This document shows positions 31,595 through 44,194 of a stretch of 64,000 nt of DNA, piece after piece. Made by a program: the position numbers and the translations under genes. Position 1 is the stretch's first letter, and each line of letters starts with the position of its first letter. The DNA lies in contig JBCAMK010000014.1 of NCBI GenBank assembly GCA_038503065.1, positions 372,001-436,000 on the forward strand, read 5' to 3'. Origin of the DNA: Paragyromitra xinjiangensis (Eukaryota > Ascomycota > Pezizomycetes > Pezizales > Discinaceae). The notes beneath the pieces were generated by a model. It was given only the letters and a program-made list of their open reading frames with translations, was not told the DNA's origin and searched no databases.

Positions 31595-34303
31595 GTTTAT
31601 TATATGCTGATAATAAAGGGAGGTTGGGTTTGTATTATGATTTTGTTTCTAGAGGTTGCTCCTTTTTTGTGAGATGGTTGGTACTATACTTTTTCTTTCG
31701 TTTCTATTCTTTTTTTTAGCTGGATTCGGATGCGGGTTTGGGAGGAGTGCGTTGGTTTTTTCTTCTCGTTTTCTTGTATTTACCGGCATTGAATCGATTT
31801 CTATGTTTATCATGATTTAAATACTTTTCTGAGGATAGGTGGGGTATTGGTGTAGGTGTTTAGGGTGGGGAAATAGTAGGCTGGTCTGAAGGCTTTCGTA
31901 TAAAGTTACTACGTTTAGTGTCTCGGTTATCATTGGTGTTTGACATCAGTTTAGCACACTTATTGGTTTCGAGCTGGTTACCGTTACTAGGTCTTGGTTT
32001 TCATCAGGGGTCTAGGAAAGGTAGAGCCTTTAGCAGGGCTGATTTCTTTCTTGTATACTGGAAGGATTGGAAGCTTGTTTTTGGTTCTGGTTTCTCGTGA
32101 GGTGCGCTAGTATTTGGAATAATAGCAGTTGGGAAGGAATCCTAGACTACTTTTCGAGGAAGCTTTTGAAGATGCACTCTCGCACGGATGGATGACATGA
32201 CCCGAACATGAATTCGCACTGCTAGTATGTCATATTGGAACACGAACTGTTTAGCCAGGTCTGCAAGGAAATTCTTGGTTTCAGCAACATTCTGAAGAAG
32301 CATATTCATGATTTCTGGAGAAGTTTCGTGGGTCTAGAGTCGTAAGCGAGAGCATTCGAGTATATAGGCTCTTAGTGCAGGGCGCGCTACTAGTCTTTAG
32401 GAAAAACAAGAAATCCTCCTCGTTCTCATTCCCTATGTATCTATTGTTTTCAACGTTTGTAGAGTCGAGCGAGTGATATTCTATGACTAAAATTATTGCA
32501 TGACCTGGTATGGCTAATTCGGGAGTCCCCGGATCTAGAACGAAACACTCGTTCTTTATATATTATAAGTATTAGATATTTATCTTTTTCCTAGTCGAAA
32601 TAGTCGTTTTTAACTGATCTCCAGTTCTAGTTCCTCGATATACTGTTTTTTGATACATTATCGCCTACATCAGGCGTTTAAAACAGTTCTAGGAACATAA
32701 ACACTAAGTAGCTTAGTGAAACATTCTACCATCCCCAACTATCAGCGTATTTCTGATCTCGAACGTGTGTCTTCGATACCAAGCTCCCCAACCGCTGGTA
32801 TCCGGAGTTCTCGCTTGAAACCGGGTTAGCGGTGGTCTCCGAGGCAAGCGGGGGGACGGCTAGTGGGGAACCTGGTGTAGGTTGTCTCTACGAGGTGGGG
32901 TGGTAAATTTCCGGGTTGGCTGGAAGTACGATGTAGGTTTACGGCGACGATAGCGGCGATGATGGTGCGGGGAATGGTCACGGTTACTGGCTCCTTAAGC
33001 GATGAAGCCTAGGGATGCAGTCTAATTATTAACTTTCGGTTAGCGAATGTTAGTTGAGTAACAGGGGCTGAATCCGATAGTGTGGTCCTCTATTGTACTA
33101 GTGCTATTCATAATATATCACTCGGGTTTAAGTATATAACGCTGTTGGAGGATATCAGGCGGTTGATAGAGAGAGTCTGGCTAACTCGGCTCTAGTGTAG
33201 TCTTGTACATAGACTGCGCATGTTTGCTAGAACTTTCTACGTCCCCCAGAACCATAGCTACACCAATCAGGGCCAATTCCCAACAAACGTGGTATGCCGG
33301 GTGCTTCTCTTCTCGTATTAATTTCCCACTATAAGCCTGTAAACCCAACCAGTGACAGAGGTAGAAATGGGGTCACATTAAAAGCCAACACTAGAGAAAA
33401 AAAGCACATAAGATTACTAACAAGACGCAGTAGAATTAACAGTGTCATAATAACATTTCCAGATTACCGGGGAGGGTTCGAACTGCCCATCCCATTCCTC
33501 CAGATGGGGCCAGCTGTGCTACACTTAATCGGCCCCACCATACTTAATGTGGAAATATTTGCCTGGATAGATTTCCTCCAGGGATGTGAGCGTTTCAGCT
33601 ATGAACTACCCGCCAAAGCTTATCTACCGTGATCCGTCGCCTATTATTTATCTTTTCCCATTCTCTTGATAATTCCCCACTACGGCTCAGGGAAACAATC
33701 CCATGACACGTATCGGCATCTGCAGAGAAAAAATTTCGATATGCAGTCGAAAAAGGTGCATGCTCATTGACCTGCAATCCTGGTCGTGCGTTTTTTTCTC
33801 CGTGATATAGGGCCATATTCCAAAAATAGTCTCCGCAGCACGATCGCTATCTGGCATACATTTCCCCGATACCATCTGTAAATACCGATCCCTCTCTAAA
33901 TTGCCATTCTATCTATATCGGCACATGTTAAGATCTAGGATGGATGGCAATTCTCCGCGGAAGAATTTTCGGTCCCGCGAAAAGAGGAAAAGAAATAGTG
34001 TTCGAATATATTAATTTCTGATTTCTCGATGTTGGTGAAATCCACAACTTTCCGGGATGCGTAGCAATAAGAAAAAATATCCCGAATCTATCTGAGACCC
34101 CAATAAGAAAGTACAAGCCCAAAGAAAATGATATCCAAAATCCTCCGGTACTCCAATCCAGCCCAATTCCCAACACCAAGCTACAAAAACATCTGGCAAA
34201 TAAACTAGAAAAGGCTCAAAATGAGGAATTAATAACAGAAACATAAAGGCATATACGTGTTTCAAAAAAAAGAATGCCAACACCCGCTCCATGATTACCT
34301 GAA
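31595..34303. other. 2.7-kb convergent intergenic region, nothing firm
   Basis: It contains T/G-rich 3' flank, then sequence without a convincing gene. A minus-strand stretch near 32920-33000 could encode a hydrophobic VTIPRTIIAAIVAVNL-like segment but has no supported exon context. A tRNA-like A/B-box pair near 33475-33521 does not fold as a tRNA. Confidence 0.35.
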
Positions 34304-37300
34304 CTACATGAGGTCTTCCTCCGACTCGAACCTAAACAGTGTCTCGCTAGGACCAAACTCATCAAAACTAGACGAGTCAGTCCTGGGCCTCTTGATTGGC
34401 TTATCCTCTTCATCAGAATCATCGTAATCGTTTTCATCCTCATCTCCCTCGGATACAGCCTCTTCACGCTGCTTCCCTTTGATACCATCTTCCCCACCAC
34501 CGTCATCATCAAACGTAAAGTCCTCTGGCTGAAACGTCCATGAAATTTTACCGTTCGAAAGACCGCATGCATCCAGGATATCGTCTTTATCCAAGTAAAC
34601 CGCCTCGAGGTCATCGAAAAGTAGCCAAAGCCCTTGTTCCGGTAGAACTTCCTCCCACACAAACCAATTCCGTAGTTGAGGCTTCAGTATCCCCGCACGA
34701 GCTGCGAGCCTTCCTAACCAGCGACGATTATTATTATCATTACTACTGCTTTCGCAATTCTTGTATCCCATCACTTTGTTCCCCTTAGCTGCCAAGTCCC
34801 AGACGAACATCTTCCCCGGCCTGCAAGCAGCGAAATAGCGCCCGTCTGTACTCGCAGATATTCCATGCCAAAAACACATGACTTGGTTCGGTGTTCTGAC
34901 CCACCATCCCGCACGCTCGTTGCTAGTGTTCCAGTTTTTCTTATCACTGGCAGTTGCTGTCTCTTCTTCCTGCTCTCCATCCTGCTCTTCATCCCAATAG
35001 AAATCATCCAGAACTTTAAACGGATCGGCTAGTCCAGCGTCGTTTCTCTCCGCGTTGAAAACGCTATTGCTATAATCAGGCACATCGGTGGCATTGAGAT
35101 CCCATACCCAGTTACAGTAATCGTGACTCCCAGAAACAATCTTATCGTTGGTGAGAACGAAACTATCCTCATGGATACGTGTGCATCTGTTCCCAGCACC
35201 CATAGACTCATCAGGGCCCATATGGTTATACAACCGACTCATCTTCTTATGCCGCATTTCGTTATACTCAATCGACATATCATGGTGACGATGATCCCAG
35301 TAAAGATTCGGAAATTGTAGAACCTGAGTAGTATCGCCGGTTTTTAGATCCAAGATCTGGAACTGGCGATCAACGAGCTCTTCGTTCGAGGTGGTAGTTC
35401 GTATGTTCCAGCGGATCAAAGCAACGGCTTTTGTCGAATTAAGCTTGAGATTACAGATCACGTAGTGAAGGTGAACGGATGGTTGAAAATCGCTTGCTCT
35501 CTCGTATTCAAACTCTCGCCGCCAGCGGAATATCGTAGTTGGCTCGGAGGTCCCAGGGTCCGATGGAATGGGATCTGTTGCCCTCATTTTCCCTCTCCGC
35601 TTCTCACTCATCGTTTCCTCACTGCCCGGGCTTGCAGCTTGAGGTACCTGGCAACCGGGGTACCCAAATGCCTCCACACAGAAAAGCCTCGGGTCCTCAG
35701 GCGGGTCGTGTAAGAGCTCAATATTGGAATCATCCCGGTCACGGTGAGTGAAGAGGTTGAAAACTAACCATCCGTCCTTACTCGTGCACCTAGCCACCGA
35801 AGCTTTTGGATCAGCTTCGTATTCCTCGACACAATGCAGATCCCAGGTAACAGCTTCTCTCACCACCGGCTTCGGGTGATGAGTTTTAACCTGGGGGTTT
35901 ATGTCGAGTGGAATAGCCGATCGACGCGCTTTCCGAATCTTAACAAGTTGAAACCGCTCGTTCTCAACCTCAAATATATCGGGTGGAAAATATCCCACGC
36001 TTCGTTCACTCCTCTTAAGTCGACTTGGCAGCTTCGCCGGCTTCCTCCTAAACTGTCCATATTCGTCAAGAGTGATGAAATAATCCACCACACCCGCCAC
36101 ACCCGCCAAACTCAAACTGACCGTATACTCCCCAGTTTTGTCATCATGCGTGACATGAAACAAATCCGGTCCAGGCTGAGCGCAAACAATAAGCAGCTTC
36201 CTCCTCCCACCCCCCACAACTTGCTTCTCCAAAATATGCCTTGCCTTTTCATCCTTCCATAATGATACCGGAGCACACCCTCTATTACCCCCAAAGCTCT
36301 CAACCCCACCTCTACCACCTCCCTTCTGCCTGAACAGCCCATTCTCACTCCTCATAAATACACCCACTAAATTCCTCCAGCTCGTCTGGTGCGAGATCTC
36401 TCGCCCTTGAACGTCCGCTAACCTCTCCGGCAACCAATCCCAGCACCACCGAGCGGCAGACCTCCAAAATGTTTCGTCAATGAAAGCATCCAACAACATA
36501 TCGTTGAACTGGCGACAAGTCAACGCGATATACAGTAATGTCTTGGCACGATATATCCGCAGCGAATCCGAAAGCTTCGGCGCATCATCATGGTTTGTAC
36601 TACTTGTGCTTAATTCTGCCACCTGGAGTGGAGGAGAGGAAGATGAAGATGCGAAAGTCGGTTGAGCTGAGCTGGTGTGAGAGAAATAGCTTCCCGTCGT
36701 TGCTCTACGCGCTAGCTGGCCGACTCCTATCAGTGGGGTGGATTTCTGCCTATGCTCGCACTTGGGGAACTTGATTGGTGATAGGTATGCAAACTCGAAT
36801 ATCAAAAGCAGGAGTTCGACTGGCAGATCCTGGAGAAACCTTCTCTGACCCTCTTTCGGTCGATCTTGTATAATGCACTGTGTACATGAAGTCGTAGATG
36901 AACCCCGACGTCTCTTTTTAGAGAGCATGCGGTGGACAAAGCTGCCATTTGTTTCGCTTGTAGGGTTAGAGGTTGGGGGCCGTGATAAGGTGGCGTATGT
37001 TGATTGTGGAGGGAATGATGAAGATCCGGGTAGCGAGAAATTGGGCTGGTTTGCCACTGATGCCCAGAATACATCTAAGTCGTGATCCCCGTGGTTCGAA
37101 AAACCAGGTAGGAATTCGTTGCACCATGTGGCTTTTTCCATAGCTACGCTATCAGTATTACGTCGCCGTGGTGGACAAAATGTGAATTCCAGGTCTGTAA
37201 AAGCTTGCTTTTTATCTGGTATAACGTCCCGGCCGAAGTCCGGCACTAACCCTATGGATATAAAATCAGATACTTTAGAAAGGTAATATTTCGTAACAGC

Positions 37301-37827
37301 AACTAACCTATTGAAGGGATATCCATATCCATATCCATACCAGATATATCCCCCATCAACTCTCTACAGCCCGTTAGCTAAACCGTCATCGACTACAAGT
37401 GATAGTGTAAACACTACCCATTATCGCTATAAAGCTCCGGAAACATTATCCCATCAAATATAAAATCTCCATCTCCCTCCACCACAGCTCCCGAGTCGAG
37501 GGTCGGAATCATTGGACTGATCAAACTATCTCCCAGATTCATCTGTGAAAATGGAGCAGACGGAGAAACCGGCGGTACCAAGCCTACAGGATATTGTGGT
37601 CTGACTGAGAGAGACCCCATGCTGGAGAACCCAATAGGAGGTGATGTGTCTTCAAAACGTGACGGTGAAGTTCCACTGCTGGATATCGACATTGTGTCAG
37701 AATCACGCAACATGCCAAATCCTATGGAATCGAACATATCCTGGCTAGGATTGGCCGAGTTGGATCGTAGAGGATCTAGTAACTTGGCCCGAGCCCCTCG
37801 ACCCATCTCGCTGGAAGAATGCTGCAT
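34304..37827 (-). CDS. F-box protein, 1137 aa, three exons
   Basis: Exons are 37827-37418, 37363-37308 and 37251-34304. Intron 37417-37364 has donor GTAGTG, branch AGCTAAC and acceptor CTGTAG; intron 37307-37252 has donor GTTAGT and acceptor CCATAG. The frame is kept, giving ...MFPELYSDNGELMGDISGMD then IPSIGLVPDFGRD. The N-terminal 150 residues are Ser/Pro-rich. The F-box starts near residue 295 (RRFLQDLPVELLLLIFEFAY). It looks split by a low-complexity insert of about 80 residues before the remaining helices (TLLYIALTCRQFNDMLLDAF / DETFWRSAARWCWDWLPERL). F-box proteins bring substrates to SCF ubiquitin ligases. The C-terminal half has a possible WD/beta-propeller look (SGSHDYCNWVWDLNATDVPD; CRPGKMFVWDLAAKGNKVMG) and ends in an acidic tail. 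Substrate unknown. Confidence 0.82.
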
Positions 37828-39936
37828 TGAGTCCCATCTATATATGTAGATTGTCTGGATTCAAAATAACTAAAGCTCCCGTTATGGTGGAATCGGGTCA
37901 ATTAAGTAGGTACACTTATCGCCAAATGTACACAAAAACAAAAGAGCACTTTTATCAGAAATGAAGTCTAGCTTTGTGGCCTTTCAGGATTGAACGATGC
38001 ACGATTCGTTTTCTAAGGCGAAGATTAATTTGGGTGACCAAACTTTCGTCCGAGCTTGGCTTGGCACCAGTAAGGATCATGAAGCGCTCGACGAGGCTGC
38101 GCAGCTCAGTCCCACAACTTAGTTGCAGTAACCTCAAATGGAGTTCTTTTCAATGACGGATCGGAGAGAGATAGATTCAGTCGGAAGATTTGAATTATGG
38201 CGAGTTTCGGCGTTGCTCTACAGATCTAGGGCTGTCTAAGGACCCGATGTCAGTTCCGACGATTTCTCCACGTCACATCACACAAGGGCCGGGGGGCTGT
38301 AAGGCCTACAGTGAGAGTATTTCTCCATTACGCACCTTCGTATAGCAATGAAGTTGTAAGCGAGTTACGCTGGGGAAAAGAGTCTGAGGAGGTATGTTGT
38401 CGTTCGGCACGATGCAGAAGGGATAGGTGCAAGGAGAATCAAGATGGAGATTGTGGAGTGAGTGGAGGCAAAGATGTTAGGGCTGTGCGGGGAGGCTGCA
38501 TCACCCCCCTGTGTTACGACATACGCAATTAATCCCCAACTTTGAGCTGGGGGAACACACGGCAGTGAGGGAACACCAATGAGACAGGGGTTAGCATTGG
38601 CCAACCCTTCCAGAAGCACAATCGAATCTCCAGTTAACGCCTAAGCCGAACGCGCTCCTGTGTATAATATGATAGGTCCAGCTTCTCTGCTCTACAGTAA
38701 GTCCAGTAAATACGACTCATTTACTCTGCAGGGTTTTGGCGTTTAACCATGAGCGCATTACTCGTTAAGAATAATTCCAAATCATCAAAGTCCAAGAGGT
38801 AGAATACCAAGACTTTTAGTCGCTCACCTGAGGTACCCTGCCAGCTATTCTCAGGAAAACAGAAGTCTCTTTAGTTAAGTATAATTGTCTCAGAGAACTT
38901 AGTGGAGGTGAGGACCGCGAGCACCAGAATATACCTGCGCTTATATATAACTCAAATGATAAACCACCACACAAATGTCTGATGACTACAACAGCGAACG
39001 ATCTAGCCTCTGCTACTGACTCGACTCTCCATAGGCTCCAATCCTCTGGGACTTCAATCGCCACTAGAACTAGATCTACAAACAGAGGCCCTAAACAGTT
39101 CATTCCACATAAACGCCTCATCCCAGAAACCTCGCATTGGGTTATTTTGTAGTCTCATAGTTGCGACTGTTCCCACTCTTTGACGCTCAGGTGCATTTAT
39201 GTCGTGAAAAAGGGCAAAATCAAGTGGCCTTGCACGGGGAAAATGGTCTAAGTGTTTAATACCTCATAGTGAAGAACCATGAGCGGGATCTTTGATATTA
39301 AATATGCGAAGTTGCTCTGTTCCCGAATCCCCTCGAGGTTCTATACCTGTGCTAGGAGTATAATATGACTTTTTCTATAATAGTGACAGGAACTACATGC
39401 ATGTATTACTTCTAGAAGAAGGGATTGGAAGAGGTAAATACTTATCCCATAAACTCAATAAAAAAATTATCAAGATAGATGATTAAATTACCCTTGAAGA
39501 CTATTTGCGGCACTATACAACAGAAAGTACCCCGGTGCTAGCACCTACATCACGCACGTCGAGAGTAAAGAAGACTATGAGGTGTCAGATATCGAGGTCC
39601 TCAAGATATTGAGCCAATAAATATCCTGGAAAGGACGAGCGGCGATAAAGACAGAGGCAGTGATGTGTCTGCTACCCCTATCATTTCCCACCCCAGAGAA
39701 CTCCCCACAAAATTAGTCCCACGCTAAAAGATCCGATTCTCTACCCCACACGATAATCGCGCATCATATCACCCCCTGCATGGAAAGTTCGAGCGTTCAT
39801 ACCAGCTAAAGCCCCACAAACCAGCTGGGTAAAAGCGAGATACTCATCCAGTAGGTACTATGATGGCTCAGGTAGAGAGGTATATACGCGAGATTTGGGT
39901 ACTGGCGTAGCTAGGTGATGATCGTGAGCGTGGCGC
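37828..39936. other. Intergenic upstream of the F-box gene
   Basis: No gene is supported. A minus-strand 60-codon frame (38137-37955) has plausible composition (CGTELRSLVERFMILTGAKP) but no start codon in context and no recognised family, so it could be a relic. Confidence 0.35.
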
Positions 39937-39966
39937 GCGGCTCTGCGGTCTATTCCGCAGAGCCGC
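39937..39966. repeat. Perfect 12-bp hairpin
   Basis: GCGGCTCTGCGG and CCGCAGAGCCGC form a perfect 12-bp GC-rich stem around the 6-nt loop TCTATT. No U-run follows on either strand and no gene ends here, so it is not a conventional terminator. It may be a recombination footprint or part of a small element. Confidence 0.7.
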
Positions 39967-41550
39967 TCCATCTCTTTGGCACTACAAACAAACAGAACAT
40001 GGGATGGGGAACAGCCGACTCACAGCTCATACATCTAGTATGGGACCTGTGGTAGGAATGTATTCTTCGCATAGGAACTATGTATTTAGGAAGGCTGGGT
40101 TGAAGCCTAGAGTCACAGCCACATATGACCAACCAAACCTAAAGGTAGGAGCAGTACCCAGATATCAGCGGGTCGAGAACTCTCGGCGATACCGTTTGCC
40201 CATCCTGCTATGTATGGGCCTCGCTTGTAGCGCCTAATAGATCCCAATAGACACCCGGGGCAAAAGCGTGCTTTATCTGCATGTAGGATGTGAGCAACGA
40301 CCACCTGGGGTGCAGCATGGAGTATGTACCAGCTCTGGATGTCTTAGGCTGGGGTCGTGTGGCCCGTCTCCTTATCATCAAATCTCATTAAAGAAAAAAT
40401 GCCAACTCACGTTACCTACCTCTTTTATGCCTCACGGTTTGCCCCACGAGATAACACTCTGTGCTCTGCTCTAGTGGGTAACACAGAAGCCTGCACGACC
40501 GTTGTGAAACTGCGCCACATAGCTATCCTCAAATGCACGCGCCTTCATTCTACGCTGCACGGATGCTCTTCCGTTGATATAGATGAAACGATTGGATTTT
40601 TTTTGTTGAGTTTAGCGGCATACCCTTGCTGTCCTGTACGAAATCTTCTAGCCAGGACATTTCCTCTATAGCAAAAACCCAGTAAGCGGTCTGATGCGGT
40701 GCGTGATATGTAAGATCTCTAAATCGAAAGTCCCTTGTACTAGCTAATAAGCGCCTCGTTTGGGGAAATCACAAAGTCTGACGATGAGGTGTCAAGCAAG
40801 GCTCTCTATCAGCTTCACACTTAGGCCAGAAGACCTCCCCAGCTTCTTGCTTCCCAGGAGAATTCCTAGGAGGCTTAGAGCTAGGTACAAAGGCCAGGAA
40901 TATTGATCATTCCGATCGTGATTTCATATCTACCTCCCGTTTTTTTAGGTGTACTAGAAAATTGGAAGATAGGTAGATTAACGCCAATTACATAAGATGT
41001 TAATTTTTCCTTTTTCCTAGCTTCTTTTCTCCCAAAGGACGTTCTCACAGACCACTTGCGCGGCGTAACAAGAATGGCTAGACGATATCACAACCAGATT
41101 TCTCATCTCATTGTACGTAAACTAACCCTCACTGGTATTCTGGAGCTCCTGAAAGTTTTATTGGATAGGGCGATGTGCTTGCAAGCATGTTATAGTCATG
41201 TGTTAATACTCAATACTGCGCCTCTGCCAAAAATCATTAGAGGTAACCTCAATCATAAAATTTAGAGCAATAGAAGTTCCGTATTAGTAATCTCCAGGAG
41301 GTATAGGTTCGAATCTTTTGTAATAGCATTTGTCTATCTTCCGCCACCAGACCGCTTGGTATGAGGCCGGAGTGACGCCACATATCCGATCATGGTACCA
41401 TAGCTACGACTGCTCTGGGATTCCAAGTTTTGAGTCCCTTTTTCGCACGCAGCTGACCTATATGCATATTTCTACGCTTAGATTCGATCTATTGCTTAGG
41501 ATCGACTTCGCCCAGATATTTGTACTCACGGAGTCCACTGAACCATAATG
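39967..41550. other. Intergenic, nothing recognised
   Basis: No coding exon, RNA gene or repeat that I can support. A GGTTCGAATC string at about 41307 resembles a tRNA B box but has no tRNA around it. Confidence 0.3.
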
Positions 41551-42106
41551 TATATGTTCCGACCCGTATTCTATCTTCGCCCATTCACAAACAGGTCGGC
41601 CGGTAGGTAAACAGGCCAACCTATTTACCAACGGGACCACTTTGAGTATTGGCTAACCCATCTACAAATTGAGACTAAAAGATGGCCGATCTTCAAATGA
41701 AAAATTTTCACTACCCAATCACCATTGCACCTAACCATCACAACCCCATCCTGCAGCATTTTAGACACCCCCCAATTTCCGACACCAGGACTTCCATTCT
41801 CCAATGTACTGTATTATACACCTTTAGGGGAACCAAATATATATATCTATAGCTAAAAGCCTAAGAAGAGTTTGTTATCATCGTCAGGTTGTAGTAACTT
41901 TTGCAAAGCACTGCGGCTGTAATCATCATGCTTGTGTGACTTCAAGTATGGTTGCTTAGGGCTGGGATTCTTCGAATATCGGCCATCTTTTGTAGGTGGG
42001 TCAGCCGGTACTCAAAGCGGTCCCGTTGATAAATAGGTTGGCCTGTTTACCTACCGGCCGACCTGTTTGTGAATGGGCGAAGATAGAATACGGGTCGGAA
42101 CATATA
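41551..42106. mobile_element. MITE-like TIR element, copy B
   Basis: The left arm (about 41551-41697) begins TATATGTTCCGACCCGTATT and the right arm (about 41975-42106) is its reverse complement with scattered changes. Arms are about 130-145 bp, and the interior of about 280 bp has no transposase. The outermost GTTC.GACCCGTATTC and innermost gatggccgat.ttc parts match copy A (749-1409), while the middle of the arms differs. So the two belong to one family with diverged subterminal blocks. The TATAT at the tips may be a TA-type target duplication. Confidence 0.82.
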
Positions 42107-44194
42107 TACGTGTTCGCCTTCTCAAGCCGACCAAACCCAATCTTTACTTTTAGTTACTACTCACCCTTCATACCTCCTTGATAACTGCACATTGGACTAG
42201 ACCCGCAAAAATCTGGGATAATATGGTAGAGAGGTAAATGCAGTATTTGTAATTTAAATGTAACTTTCCGTGCTTGTAGCAAATTAGGAATACCCGTGAG
42301 CGACGGGGTGCAACACATCAATTCCGCGTACGACAAAACACAAAAATGACCTACATGTATCTACCTCGCAGGCCCAAACCCATACGCTACGAGGCCCCCC
42401 AACCTGCAAATCAAGTTTGCCCGTGATCCTACGCCCACACTCAAACCAAGCAACCTCATTTGCCCAGATTCTTGATAAGCAGATAAAACTATGCGTCCTC
42501 ATATATATAATCTAGCCACTGGTATTCTAGTAATGATCAGCTTTGGCTGCGACTAAAAATAAGTCCATAGATAGTAATCATGTCATATGTGAAGATCGAA
42601 GACGGGATCGCCAATATGACCATATGAAATGAGATCTTCCCGGGAAAACAGTTCAAGGTCAGCTGATCCCAGATATCCGAATTAGAACTGGAAGATAAAT
42701 AACAACGAAAGAATAGCATTCCTCAAACTAGGTCAGATTAAAATCTAACTCCAGACTGATGTCTAGGTCGACCGGCAAGGCCTCAGAGTAGTCCAATCAC
42801 CCGAGCTAGCTAGCCTACAGTGAAGAAATCGGAGATTGCTTACCTGAATAGAACGGGTATCCCATGCATGGCCTCCCGGCCTGCAGCTGTGATGACTGTT
42901 TGGTTTTGTTTTTTTGTAGGAGGGCTCCGCAGAAACAGATATGGTGAGTATTATCGCTAATGTGAGTATGACTGCATGAAACTTTCTCCTTGCGATGTGA
43001 GAGGTAATAGAGGTGGCGTTCTCGATCGAACTATTTCGTAGCTATCATCATAAGTAATCACTCGGTCTCAGATCACGATCACAGGCATCCAGGCTACAAG
43101 GCCAAGGCTGTGGTTCTCTACTCAACCCTTACATGATGTATATCGTACCTTTTTATATATGTGCCTTTTAAAAAACTTTGGGGGTGCGTTTCATTTTTAA
43201 TTGCAAGGCGCCCAACCTGAGCACGTGTATTATGCGGCCCAACCGGCCATCTCGATCAAATTTATACATCCCATGCGACACATAGCTCATTTCCCAGTAA
43301 ACTAAAAAGGAAAAAGGGTTGTGGCCGGTCGTTCCTGGTATTCCTTGGCTAATTTTAATCAAGGATGCTACCACCGAAAACTTCCCTATTCTGCAAAGCA
43401 AGAAGCTAGACATCACAAACTGTCACTCGACAAATTTCCGCGGTAGATACTAAAGTCGTTCGCTCTCCATGTAAAAATGTGAACGAGATCCTGAGCCACA
43501 TTATATTCCCCCGACTAGTAAAACTTTCGGGGTTACTGCTTGCAACAAGATTATCCACCAGTTATAATTACACTCCTAGCAGTGTCCTCTCACATCACCT
43601 GTAAGGACATGCTATCTGAGAAATCTTACCAATAACACAAGCTATAAAGTACCGTTAAGAGGAATATGAATCAGCCTCAGCCTCCAACCAAGGGAAAAAG
43701 ACTTGATCTTAAAAAAATGTATATAAACCCAGCAAAAAAGCCTCCTTCCTTAGTGCGGCACGAACTAACATAAGTAAATCGATTTTGTTCCCCTTTTGTT
43801 TGTCTTAAATGCGAAAAATGCGAATGATAAGTTGAAATAACCAAGAATCTCCAAGAGGAAACAAAATGAGTCAAGCAATCGCAATTACCAGTCATAAAAA
43901 GCAGAACAATAAGCAGATATAAGTAAAAAAGAGAAAAATAAATAACCAAACAAATGCAATGTTTTAAACCCCATGAAGAAAAAAGAAAAAAAGAATAGAA
44001 CTCCCCACACCGATATGATATGTTTCTCTGACTTAACCCATTCTCACCAAGCGGTACCTTCGTGAAATATCAGAAAAACACAAATAAAGATGGAAAAGAA
44101 AAAAAACTCCTTCGCAAACCAGTTTCTAACGGAAAAAGACCAAAGGCCTCAAACACAAATCGATCGTCCTTGCCCTCATACATCATGTCCCACA
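42107..44194. other. Intergenic, nothing recognised
   Basis: A mostly AT-rich spacer between element copy B and the 3' end of the next gene. From about 43700 it is A-rich (3' flank of the minus-strand gene). No gene was found. Confidence 0.35.

Noticed and set aside
33470..33540. Possible tRNA on the minus strand (A box TAGCACAGCTGG, B box AGTTCGAACC)
   Set aside because: The D and T stems do not pair properly and the acceptor stem matches at only 4 of 7 positions, so it is not a credible tRNA; at most a degenerate tRNA-like relic.
37414..37827. Separate 137-aa gene just upstream of the F-box gene
   Set aside because: Its stop lies inside an intron (37417-37364) with good branch and acceptor signals. 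Splicing joins it in frame to the F-box protein.
37955..38137. 60-codon minus-strand frame (CGTELRSLVERF...)
   Set aside because: Composition is plausible, but there is no start codon in context, no splice partner and no recognised family.
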